Source of the DNA: Trebouxia sp. TZW2008
Taxonomy: Eukaryota > Chlorophyta > Trebouxiophyceae > Trebouxiales > Trebouxiaceae
Length of the DNA: 64,000 nucleotides
Assembly (NCBI GenBank): GCA_002118135.1
Contig: BDIU01000273.1
Location: forward strand, 124,001-188,000
Direction of reading: 5' to 3'
This document shows positions 36,969-48,600 of the stretch, one piece after another. Made by a program: the position numbers and the translations under genes. Position 1 is the first letter of the stretch; each line of letters begins with the position of its first letter. The notes under the pieces are model-generated. The model was not told the DNA's origin. It made no database searches and saw nothing but the letters and a program-made list of their open reading frames with translations.

Positions 36969-39230
36969 TCAATACCATATTGTTACATGGATGATGAGCA
37001 TCATGCAGGTCTTCAAGCGAGCAATGAAAGGTTTTGCTGTCCACCTGATGATGGAATATAGAATGTGCCTCTGTGAAAAGGGGTACTGGAGACTCTGATG
37101 GTACAAAATGACAATATGGAAGGATGCAAGATACTGATGTGCACCTGATGAGGGAAGATGGTCTGTGCCTCTGTGAAAAGCCTCAACTGCGGTCAGAACG
37201 CGCCGAACAGCATGCCGCCGCCTTTGAGCCGCAGCGATGTGCCTCCTGTGCCTGAAGCTCTTGGGCAAACCAGTTGCCGATTTTGACATCAAGGCCTTGC
37301 TTTCCTGCAGTGCATCGCATGTGGCTGAAGTCAAATCAAGCAGGGCAAGTCGCTGCCTGCAGGCCGCAGCAATGTTTCTCCTATGCCTGAAGCTCTTGGG
37401 CAAACCAGTAGCCAATTTTGACATCAGCGTTGCTTTCCTGCAGTGCAGCAGCTCAGCTTGCAGGTGACAACAATGCAGGCAAAGCAGGCTGGTGAGCTGC
37501 AGCGGCAATATGAATCTTGTGCCTGGAGTGCTTGTGCATGTCAGTAGCAAGTGACAACAGTGCCTTGTTTACCTGCAACATTACACAAGTCAATGTGACT
37601 CGCAACTGTGCACCACAAGCATCGCGTTGAGATACATACATGATACCTCTAATCATGAATGTTGTAGCAGAGCTGCTAGCTGTGTATAGCCCAAACCTTG
37701 GCTTGCAATCTGGTTCCAGCATCGCATTGACGTATGCATGGTCATGACTCAAGCAAATCATGCCAAGCAGGCACTGCCCAAGCCTCTTTTTTACAGCTGC
37801 AGCTGCCAAAGTACAGTACAAGAGAGCACATCAGGTTTGTGTACTTTGTTCATTCGATAAATTTTGGACGGAATCTTGCCTCAGTGTGTTTGAGACCTAT
37901 GTGGGCCCGACCAATCTTGCTGCTCACTCTTTTAGCCAGCTGCCGCCCAGTCTTGGCTATGCTCATCTTGTGTCTTGTGAAGACACTCAACTCCCGACCC
38001 TTGTTCCAAGGCTCCTTTCCCTGGCAAAACAGGTACAGAAACTTGCATCACAGAAACTTGCATCAGCAGACATGCAAATTCAACGGCCGCATCACACATG
38101 AACTGCACACTGTGTGTCCAAGCCTGGCAAGTCCTGACTTGTATCTGGTGAAGAGACCCGACTCCCGACCCTTGTTCAAAGGCTCCTTTCCCTTTCACGG
38201 CACAATACAATTGTCAGCAGTGATGCACAACCAGTGGCATGATGACACACTGTATATGTCCAAGCTTGACCACACTCGCCTTGCATCTGGTGAATTCTAG
38301 GCTCCCAGCCTTTGTTTAAAGTTTTCTTTCCCTGGCGGAGCAAAGGGGTTGGCGTCATTCAGCAGTGATGAGAACAAAGAAAAGGTCTATGCTGTCAGGC
38401 GTGTGTCAAGGGCCTAGGATAAACCATGGGGTCTTGTCTTTGCTTTTCAAGGGCGGACAAAGCGCGCAGCGCAAGTGGAGGCCTCAGCCTTGAGCCTGCT
38501 AGACATACTGGCGTGCAGCTTTTGAAGTGCACAGCGTAAGTCAACACCTTTACCTTGACTTTGCTGGACGTTGTTGCGCACAACTGTCAAAGCGCACAAT
38601 GCGAGTCAAAGGCTTCACCTTGAGTTTGCTAGACACAGTGGCGCGCAACTCAGGCTGCTTCTTCCATCTTTGCTTCTGCGCTTTGCTGATGCGCTGCTTT
38701 GAAGCGTCGGACATTGTCTTGCCTTTATTCCATGCAGGCGTGCCCTTGGGTCTGCCCGGTCCAGACTTTCCAGGAAGCTTGGCCTGAAATATGCAGATTG
38801 CAGCTCGAGTTGTCAATGACAGAATACAAAGCAGCCTCCACACATCCAGGGTAGGTGGACAGCAACATCATAGTGGCAATGCCTGTGCCAAGCTGTAGAT
38901 GACTGCGAAACCGTGGTCGTTTCTGGCAATAAGCTGGATTTTGAGGCTCGTTGTAATGAGTGGACGCATTCCCACCTGCACATGTTGGCTGCAGGCGCTC
39001 ACAAGTTGCGACCTTGGTAGAATGTTGTTGAGCTCCCCTGTGGGCCTCAGACCGGCAGCGCCCTTGCTTAGCTCAGCCCCACTCAGAACGCTGACGACGG
39101 CCGACGTGGTTTGCTGCCTCGCAGGGCTGTCTTCTTCGGTGGACACAGGCGCGACCAGCAGCGAAGCGTTGCACTTGCAGCGTACACGGTTTTGCTGTGT
39201 GCCTGCAGCGAGGGACGTTGTTGGGAACAA
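36969..39230 (-). CDS. NUMOD3-containing protein, probably plastid-targeted
   Basis: NUMOD3 is a small DNA-binding motif first described in homing endonucleases, found in plants in nuclear-encoded organelle proteins; the precise role here is unknown. Exon 1, 39230-38976, starts MFPTTSLAAGTQQNRVRCKC, a Ser/Ala/Arg-rich transit-like peptide. Exon 2, 38783-38619, carries GRPKGTPAWNKGK and SKQRISKAQKQRWKK. Exon 3 starts at 38020 with GKEPWNKGR, then RHKMSIAKTG and KIGRAHIGLKHTE. It ends either at a GTGAGC after AKR (37928) or at a GC-type donor after HTE. Further exons near 37570-37130 carry HKIHIAAA/HRRHIAAA, NUMOD3-like degenerate repeats, and the frame ends at 36969. The exact 3' structure is unresolved because these exons are triplicated. 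Head to head with glutamyl-tRNA synthetase. The domain call is firm; the gene model is partial. Confidence 0.72.
37130..37580 (-). repeat. Three copies of the C-terminal NUMOD3-like exon
   Basis: Units read NKALLSLATDMHKHSRHKI, KATLMSKLATGLPKSFRHRR and KALMSKSATGLPKSFRHRR, each followed by HIAAA or NIAAA. They lie near 37568-37485, 37465-37375 and 37310-37215. Two are almost identical at the DNA level. All three are open, so the number included in the mRNA cannot be decided from sequence. Confidence 0.8.
37928..38350 (-). repeat. Three copies of the WNKGR NUMOD3 exon
   Basis: Each unit begins with a CCAGGGAAAG- or GTGAAAGGGAAAGGAGCC-like acceptor and an xNKGxE core: PWNKGRELSVFTRHKMS (38020 downwards, intact), LNKGRESGLFTRYKSGLARL (about 38190) and LNKGWEPRIHQMQ (about 38330, decayed). 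The intact copy is farthest downstream. Offsets are about 140-173 bp. Confidence 0.83.
38440..38625 (-). repeat. Three copies of the 3' end of NUMOD3 exon 2
   Basis: The exon end GTGTCTAGCAAACTCAAG with its GTGAAG donor (38619) is followed by copies near 38555 (TCCAGCAAAGTCAAG then GTAAAG) and 38495 (TCTAGCAGGCTCAAG). Flanking TTTGACT/TTGACT...GCGCTGTGC-like sequence is shared. The spacing is about 60-65 bp, shorter than other units in this window. Confidence 0.75.
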
Positions 39231-39616
39231 TGGTAAGCGGAGCTGGAGGAACCGCGAGACAAAGCGCTCGCGTGAGTGACGTCAAGGGTGTCACGCGGTC
39301 AACACGGGCCAAACAACCTCTCGGGCAAGATCAAGGCTGCATTTGACAGCTACCTGGCGAGCTGAAAGGCTTGAACGCCGAGGACACTTTTGAGCTCAGA
39401 ACTGACTGCATGCTACTGTGGAGGTCATCAGAATCGGGTCACCTTCGACAGCAGTGTCGCGCAAGCGGAGGTAGTGAAGCCCGAGATTAGGTTGAGATGA
39501 GAGCTGTGGGAAGAAGAAGTCTGACCGTTCAAGCTCCGACAGTCCCTGTTGACTTCTGCAGAGCTTTCAGAAAAATCGATGCACAGGCGGAGCTGCCGCG
39601 CGATTGGCCTGGCGAC
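39231..39616. promoter_or_regulatory. Shared upstream region of divergent NUMOD3 and glutamyl-tRNA synthetase genes (386 bp)
   Basis: Only 386 bp separate the two start codons, which face apart. An in-frame ATG at 39497 would extend the synthetase by 40 residues (basic, Ser/Thr/Val-rich), so part of the spacer may be coding or encode an alternative targeted isoform. No TATA box was recognised. Bidirectional control is inferred from geometry. Confidence 0.5.
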
Positions 39617-42600
39617 ATGGCGCAAACGCAATCAAAGCACGTGCTGCTGCATTGGGAGCGCTCGCCGCCGCTGGCGATCATTGCAGCTGGCCAGATTGCA
39701 GGGATCAGCATCGAACTCAAGGCCGACCCCAAGTTCGGCAAAGACAGCGTGCCTGTGCTGCATTTGCAATCCAGCAGGTGAGCAATAGCGTCGCCAGACA
39801 CATACCCGTACCTTGTATAGTGTCGTTCGCCCAGCTCTTATAACAGAGTGTCACACGCTCAGGGAGGAACTGGAAGGAGGTGCATCCGTTTTGAGGCTCA
39901 TAGCTAGAACAGCGAAGCCAGACGAAGCTCTGTACGGTTCAAACGCTCTAGCAGCTGTCCAGGCAAGCTGCTGCTTGCTTACGACTGTATATCCAACCTT
40001 CTTACGCCATGACCCCAACAGGTAGCATGCTGCCGTTTAGGTAGATCAGTGGCTTGACTTCTCCAGTTCCATTGTGAGTGGAGCTGGACTCGAGGCAGTC
40101 TGTGGAGTTGTGAACCAGTTCTTGGCCCTCAGAACCTACCTGGTTGGATATCAGCTGACCATAGCAGATCTGCAAGTCTGGGGACAGCTGCATGGTAACA
40201 CGCTTTGAGCTTTGATGCTGCATCTGTCTGATGTTGTGGCAGCATGCAATCCAGAGTTTCATGGTGCAACAATTGCAAATGTGCTGAGGCTCGAGACCCT
40301 GCATATGCCTTGGTTTGCACGCACTCAATTGAGCCCAGTCACAAGGCAAAGGCATTGCACTTGAGATGTACACTTCAGCTACCTTCACTGCAAGCTGGTA
40401 CACATGTGCCATACAGTTCCTGATGACTACACGACACTACATCGTCCCACGGCTTTTACTGTCTCGCCACAGATCACCATTTTGTTCAACACGGCAAATA
40501 TTGCCATACAATTAGATTGGTCTCCCTGAATTGCATGCACCTTGCAACTGAAAACAACCCTCACTCTTCAGCTTCAGAAAGCCATAACCCATGCAGTACA
40601 CTGTGTGACATTCTGTTTGCGATGTAGCCAGCTTACAGTGGGAGAAGATCCGCAAGTCAGGCAAATTACCTCACCTTGCAAGGTGGTTTGACTTCCTGTC
40701 CCACACCAGCCCATTGAGAGAGGTGATTGATGCCCATGCTCCAAAAAAGTCAGCAGCTGCTGAGCGGGTGGCAGCTGCCAAGGAAGCTGCTACAAGCAAA
40801 GGCAGTGCCAAGGCAGCAGCAGGTGTGTCATCACAGAGTCGCCAGACACTTTGGCGCAGTTGATACTTCGAAGTACTTGGAAAACGCGGCTGACACATTG
40901 TCGCCAGCATGTTATGCAACTCACAGCTTGTGCTGCATCTCCATACTACATGCTCTCAGGACCATTGCATGTCACGCATTGATTTTCAAATCAATGCATT
41001 ATGAATCAGTGCGCCTGGTCATGCAGAAACTGGGTCCTTTGAGATGGATCTGTAGGATGCAGAAGACGGAAAGGTGGTGACCCCGTTCCCGCCAGAGCCA
41101 TCAGGCTACCTTCACATATGTCATGCTAAAGCATTTTTCCATTGTGCTCTGTATATATGGTGAACCACTGCACCTGATTGTGCAGAAACTGGTTCCTTTG
41201 AGGTGGATCTGAAGGATGCAGAAGAAGGAAAGGTGGTGACCCGGTTCCCGCCAGAGCCATCAGGCTACCTGCACATAGGGCATGCCAAAGCAGCCCTCCT
41301 GAACCAGTACTTTGCGCAGAAGTACAAGGGCACAATGCTGATGCGCTTTGATGACACCAACCCTAGCAAGGTATGTGAACAACATTGATGCGCTTTGATG
41401 ACACCAACCCTAGCAAGGTATGGTATGTGAAAAACATTGATGCACTTTTGATGACAGCTTTAACATGGTCTGTGGCTTTGTCATGTTACCTGCACCACAG
41501 CAAAGCGCTTGACGTACTTTTGTTCACAAAAATTGAGTTGCTTGAGGTTGCACATGGTGGTTTTGATGCGCTGCAGCGCAACCAGATCTCACTGACTTTC
41601 ATAAGCTCAAACACAATATCAAATTCAGCATCGATCCGGATTCAGTGTTCATATAATATTTAAGCTGTATTGATTGATATTGTCAATGACGCAAATGCTC
41701 AACAGCCATGCCACAAATGACACAGCGATTCCTGTATGCACAATAGTTTGGCCCATCCGGAATCCAAAGTGAGCGTTGTTGAGGCAAAGGAGGATGAAAA
41801 TTCATCAGAGAGTATTATGCAGAACATTGTTGTCATTGGCATCACATGCAGAACCTTTGGTGTCCGTCTGTTTGCCCTTGTTCTCCATTCGTTCTTCGTC
41901 TTTGTTGCCGATTGTTGTTTGTTCACATCCAAGAAGCTGGCACACTTGAAAGGTCATTTTCTATTGCTACAAGGAAAAGAGGAGTTTTCAGAGATCTTCA
42001 TTCAGGACCTCGCTGCTTTTGGCATCGTGTACAAGAAGTTTGATCTCTGCAATTTACACAATGCAATTGGCTGACTTATATCTAAGTACAAAATCCTTTT
42101 GCTGTAGGAAAAGGAGGAGTTTTCAGAGAATATCATTCAGGATGTTGCTGCTCTTGGCATCACATACAGGAAGCTGACACACACAAGCGATTACTTCCCT
42201 GAAATGCTGGAGCTGGCTGAGCGCCTGATCAAGAAAAGATATATGTATGCGGATGACACACCTTTGGAACAAATGCGAGAGGTAAAGCACGTGCATTTGT
42301 GTAATCAGACATGACATGAGTCAAAATTGTGGTTGACAGCTGTTTGTGTTAAAATGGAAGTAGGGGTTGGGAATTTGCATATCAAGCAAAGCTAACGTTT
42401 CAAACCTGGGAGCTGTGCTCGGACTTGGTTTTGCGCTGCTATTATCTCTAGGAATCATGGAAGGCATGGGGTCCAAGCAGCACAGAGGGCCAATAACATA
42501 AGAACTTTGGCCAGTAGTCGCCTGAATGCTGTCGAGTAAAAAGTCTTGCTATCTGGAAAGAAGTGGTGGCTGGATCAGCAACTGGCCTTGCATCATGCTA

Positions 42601-45600
42601 ATGCGTGCAAACACCATTTGCAGCCAGGAGTGAACCATGTTGATGATCGAGAATGTGTGCTCTCACAGGAACGCATGGAAGGTATTGAGTCAAAGCATCG
42701 CAACAGGCCAGTAGAAGAAAGTCTGGCTGTTTGGAAAGAGATGGTGGCTGGATCAGCAACTGGCCTTACAAACTGCATGAGGTTCAAGATCAACATGTCC
42801 AACCTGAACAAGGCCATGCGGGATCCAGTGGCTTACCGATGTAACTTGATTCCTCACATAAGGACCGGCTCAAAGTACAAGGTATGCCTGGCAAACCATG
42901 TGCTTATCATTGTGACATCATGATTTCAGGATTGATATGTTCAATCTTAACAAGGCCGTGCGGGATCCAGTGGCGTATCTGCGTAACCTGATACCACACA
43001 TAAAGATGGGCTCAAAGTACAAGGTAGGCTTAGCAGACTGTGTGGTCATGATTGTGGCAATGTTGGTGTTTAAGGTCAATATGACCAATCCGAACAAGGC
43101 AATGAGAGACCCAGTGGCATACCGATGTAACCTGCTACCACACGTCAGAACAGGCACCAAGTACAAGGTAGGCTAAGCAAATTGTGTGGGTATGATTGTG
43201 GCGGTGATGGTGTTCAACATTAATATGTTTGACCTGAACAAGGCAATGAGGCTTACCGCTGTGACCTGACTCCTCACATCAGAACAGGCACTAAGCACAA
43301 GGTAAGCCTAGCACACTGTGCAGATATGAGAAGGGCAGTTTTGGTGCTCAAGATCAATATGTTCAACCTGAACAAGGGAATGAGGGATCCAGTGGCTTAC
43401 AAGTGTGACCTGATTCCTCACATAAAATTGGGCTCAGAGTACAAGGTAGCTTCACAGACTGTGTGGTCATGATTGTGGCAATGTTGGTGTTTGAGATCAA
43501 TATGACCAATCTGAACAAGGCAATGAGAGACCCAGTGGCGTATCAGTGTAGCCTGATACTGCACATCAGAACGGGCTCTAAGTACAAGGTAGATTCATGC
43601 TTCTGAGATTGGCCCGATGCAAGTTTGCCTGGCACTGTTGACTGTGATGCTCATCAAAGCATTGCTACATGCTTGACAAGCTGTTGTTATGGTTGTGGCA
43701 TGTAAATTGCTACCACATATCAGATCAGGCACAAAATGTAAGGCAGGTCGCATACTGTAGACTAGACATTGCTCAGGGGTGTGTATAATCTGCACACACT
43801 TGCTTCAATTGCTTGTGTGACAAGTCAAGACCAGCCGTATCAATGATGTGTAGACTCTGCATTGGTTGTTTGTACAATAGTATATAGCACTCTTTGATGT
43901 TGGCTGTATGCATGTGCTTGAAATCTGTTGCCTTGCTTGCAGGCTAAGCAATCACTTGTGTAAGCCGCAAAAGCTTTGCATTTTCACTTGGCTCAACTCA
44001 ATCTGGGCTCCAGAGCAGTTTTCACCCATGCCTGGCTTGCAGGTTTATCTGCGTATGACTGTGCACGCCTGTTTGTGGAGGCTCTTGAGGGTGTCACCCA
44101 TGCACAGGGTTTCCTTGCTGTATCGAGACTGCAACAATGTGCTTCAATCCAATGCTGTTTTGCTTGCAGGTGTACCCTACATATGACTGTGCATGCCCCT
44201 TTGTGGACGCTCTTGAGGGTGTCACCCATGCTCTCAGGACAAGCGAGTACAAGGACAGGGAGGTACGCACGCACATCACTACTCTCATGTGTAGTCATCT
44301 TGACTGTAAGACATGCCCCACGTGCACATGCAATCCTCAGCACTGACTCACACTCCTGCTTGAGCAGTGTATAGCACTGAGTGTTGAGTGTTGATCCATG
44401 CTCTCAGAAGCAGTGAGTGCAAGCATGGGTACACACGACGTCTCACCCAGGGCGCTTCTTGCTTGTTGTTATGAGTACCTTGACTTGCAGATTTGCCTGA
44501 AGAGAAGTTTGCATTTGGACACATAGCATTCAGCGTTTGGTGTCTAGTATCTAGTGTGACCAGCAGCTTTACAGACAGCTAGCCTCAGTCGCATCATTTG
44601 GCGCAAACACGTCTCGCAGAACTACGATCATGTGTGACCACCAGTAACATGATTTGTAGTTGTGCCCGAGCAGTGTGTAGTACTGGACATGTAGTACTAA
44701 CTACTTAGAACTTCAGCACTCAATACTTCAGCACTCAGTACTCCAGTGCTCAGTACTGTTAGTCCTGTACTGACTACATCTGAGTCAGCTGTCTGTTGTG
44801 CCACCAGCAATGAGCCATGCTGCAGCACAGCGGACAGCTGAGTCATTTGCTGTTGTTGCTCACCGCTAGCAGCATGAGAGACAGCCAGAATCAAATGCAT
44901 AACTCAGCAGAAACATGTCTTGCAGAGCAACCCTCATGTGTAGATCCCACAATCACAACTGGCAATGCTGCCTGAGTAGTATGCTTGTGACACATAGTGT
45001 TTGGTGCTCAGTATTTCTGTGTTTGGTACTGCCAGCCCTGTGCAGTCAGCATCTGGGTCAACTGTCTATCATGCCACTGGCAATGAGCGATACTGCAAGA
45101 TAACTGACAGCTGAGTCAATGGCCTCAATGTCGGTTGTTGTCAAAGGAGTGACAAACAGCCAGCCGCACATGCATGCCTCAGCACACACACATCTGGCAG
45201 GGCTATGTGTGTCTTCCACAACCACAAGTTGCGCACTATGTTTGTAGCACATAGAGTTTTGTACTGAGTACTTCAGTCCCCAATACTGTGAGTCCTGTGC
45301 TGAGGGATGCATCTGAGTCAGCTGTCTGTTGTGCTACTGGCAATGAGCCGTGCTGCAGCACAGCTGACAGATGAGTTTCAGCGGTGGTGCTGCTCATCGT
45401 CAGCAGCATGACAGACAGCCAAACTTGAATGTATCACGCAGCATAAGACTTCCTGAAGAGCGACCCTCATGTGCAACCCCCACAATCACAATTTGTGTTT
45501 CTGCCTAAGCAGTATGTATGTAGCACATAGAAATTTGTACTCAGTATTTCAGTCCCCAGTACTGTGAGTCCTGTGCTGAGGAATGCATCTGGGGCAGCTG

Positions 45601-48600
45601 TCTATTACGCTACTGGCAATGCACAACCTTGCAGCATAGCTGACAGCTGAGCTTAATGCTTCAAGGGTTCTGATTTGCCGACAGCCTAGCAGACAGGTCA
45701 CACAGACGCATCTCTCAGCGCAAACAAAAGCTTGTTGGCCTGATTTCAGTGAAGAGCACTGTGCATCAAGCAAAGCCTAGAATGAGAAGCGTGCCTAAGA
45801 CCGTGTTAGCTGGAAATTGCATACAATGGCTGCAGGGTGAATTGGTAAACATTTGCTGTTTGCTGCTGTTAGGGCAGCAGAAGATTTTAGCTGCCTCTGG
45901 CAACAGAGGCTCCGCTCATGATGCCCAACAGCCTAGCCTTGCTTTTTCTGTTCATTGTTTTGCTTGTGATGTTTTTGGGGGTTCTGTTCTCCTTTACCAT
46001 TTTCCCCCCAACTTGCCAAGAGCCAACACCTTGTCAGGTGTTTGAGCGCAAGCTTATGACTTCACTTGAAACAACCTGCATAGCATTTGCAATGTAATCA
46101 ACAACAGTCCTGAAATAAGAAGCAACGGCTCAATAGGCTTGGACTCGAACTTCAAAGCTTGACAGGGGTGCTGGCCATTGCTGCAGAGTGTAGCCAGCGT
46201 TTGCCCTAGTCTTTGTCTGTGAAGGTTATACTTCAACGGACAACTTCAAGCGAGTGTCGGCATCAGATTGAGAGTGGCTGCTTAAAATTGTTCATGAAAG
46301 CATAACGTTCACAGACAAGGTTTAGTAATCATTGAAGACGCTGTGCCACAAGGACTAGCAGCTTGTCAAGATAACAGTGTTTGTCCTTGTCCTTGCTAGG
46401 CCAAGGCTGAGCTTTCACATGCAGCTCCAAGCAAGTCCAAGCAACACTCCCAACTTGTCGCTGTTACCCCTACAACAAGGACTGGCAACTTGTCAAGATG
46501 ACTTGTCTGTGCTTTTCCTTGATTGGTTAAGGCTTTGATCAGCTTTGATGTTCAGCTCCAAGCAAACAGCACAACAGCTTCAAGGCGTGAAGTGACGCTC
46601 CTGCAAGACTGACCAGCAACTTGTCAAGATGACTATGATTGTTCTGGTCTAAAGTCTGTGCAATTTGATCATCACTTGAGCCCTGCACCTTCAGCAATCT
46701 GTACATCACCTTCCATGCGCCTCTGACTGCCCAAACACCAAGGAGCAGTAAGATGTCATGACTGGTTGATGACACTTTCAAGTGCCTTATCAACCCGTGC
46801 TGATATCGTACTGCTCCTTGGTTGATGAGCTGCTGTTGACTGCATGAACAGTGGTACAGGTTACTTGCAGGTTGGAGGTGAAAGCACAACTTGCATGCTT
46901 GACTGTACTTTCAATAAACTCCACACCTTGAGCAACCTGTGCATCATCTTCCATGCATCTCTCACTGCTTCATCACCCAGAGTCAGTACGATGTCATGAC
47001 TGGTTGCTGACACTTTGGACTGCCTGATTACCCTGTGCGGAAGAAGCAAGCATATCCAGTGACAGTATTGCTAAAAGGACCATCAAAAGGCTCTAGGTCT
47101 TGTCAGGAAGCTGTGGGAGCTTGCCTTAAAGCACACTCTCGGGTCACTACGATAGGGCTGCTGCTGGATGCATGGAAGCTGTTGTGCAGCTTACCTCCAG
47201 CTGACGGTGCAAGCATTTGCTTCTTAGGGCAGGAGCACCTCTACTGGGTGCTGAAAGCTCACTGTGCTCTGCAATTGGTGTCTCAAAGTCTTTGTTTGGT
47301 TGTAGGATCAGATTGATTGGGTGCTAAGAACACACAGAGGCATGTACAGTAGTCTTTGACCACAACATCACAACATGTTCCTTCTGGTGCAGGAGCACTT
47401 CTACTGGTTGCTGAAAGCACAGCAGGATCTGTGGTTAGGCTTGCCGTGGGCGCCCATCTGACACTACAGTCGGCTGAGCTTCATCAACATGGTGCTGTTC
47501 TGTGTCACTGATGTCTGTAACATGCCCTGGTTTCATGCAGAGGCAGCTTTACTGTGTGCTGAACATCAGCGTAAACTGTACAACTGCTTGCTCAAGCAAG
47601 TCTCTGTCAGCAGTTCTACTGGGTGCTGAAAGCGCAGCAAGACGTGTGGCCAGGTTTGCTGTGGGTGCACATTTGGGACTAAAGCCGCCTCAGCTTCATC
47701 AGCACCTGTCTTTTGCTCCGGCAATGATGCCTCAAACAAGTTTACCCTTATTGCAGCAACAGTTTTGCTGGGTGCTGAAAGCACACCAGGCTGAGTCTCT
47801 ATGACAACAGTTCAAACCCAATGTTCTGTTTGTTGCAGGAGCAATTTTATTGGGTGCTGAAAGCGCAGCAGGACGTATGGCCAGGACTGCCGTGGGTGCA
47901 TATTTGGGACTACAGCCGCTTGAGCTTCATCAACACGGTGCTGTCAAAACGCAAGCTGACCTGGTTTGTTCAGACTGGCCGAGTGGATGGCTGGACAGAC
48001 CCTAGAATGCCCACAGTTCAGGTAATTTTGCAGAAGGCATCGGTGCTTGCACTGTACAGGAAGGTGCTGTTACTCAGGCTGCCCATAGCTCAGATGAGAG
48101 CACACAAACGTTTTGTTGCCATCTACAAAGAAATTGTTGATGTTGCTCGAGAAAGTGCTTGTTGACAAGTTATTGATGGTGGAACCCAAGGGTCCCAGGA
48201 TTCGTTTAATGCACAATGGACTTTGTATTGACTTGTAGATCATAAACTCGGTCAACAGGATGCTCACACTTTTGGTGACGCTGCACAGGGAATTGTTGTC
48301 CGAAAAACAAATTTACTGGTTGTTGCATCATATGGCATGCACATGGGTCAGAATGTCTTGCACAAGGTATTACCATCTGATTTTCTGCATTCAGGGGCTC
48401 TGGAAAAGCCTTTGAATGAGGTGATGACGACTTCTTTTGTTTTTGAATCTTTTTCAATTTCTGGATCCTGTGTTCAGCGTGGTTTGGCTGCGGACTGTGC
48501 TGCGGCAAGGGCTCTTCAAATGCAGACGCATCATTTAGTATCTTTGCACTAGCAAACAGCATGTACATGTCTTCATTGTTGATGTTCTCTGATCAGTATG

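Noticed and set aside
42540..43600. The exon array as a CRISPR or other regularly spaced repeat
   Set aside because: The repeats are diverged coding segments of about 95 nt with splice donors and intron spacers, not short identical repeats with unique spacers.
44650..45770. A transposable element in GluRS intron 8
   Set aside because: No terminal repeats, no target-site duplication and no transposase or reverse-transcriptase frame were visible; the units are simple direct repeats.
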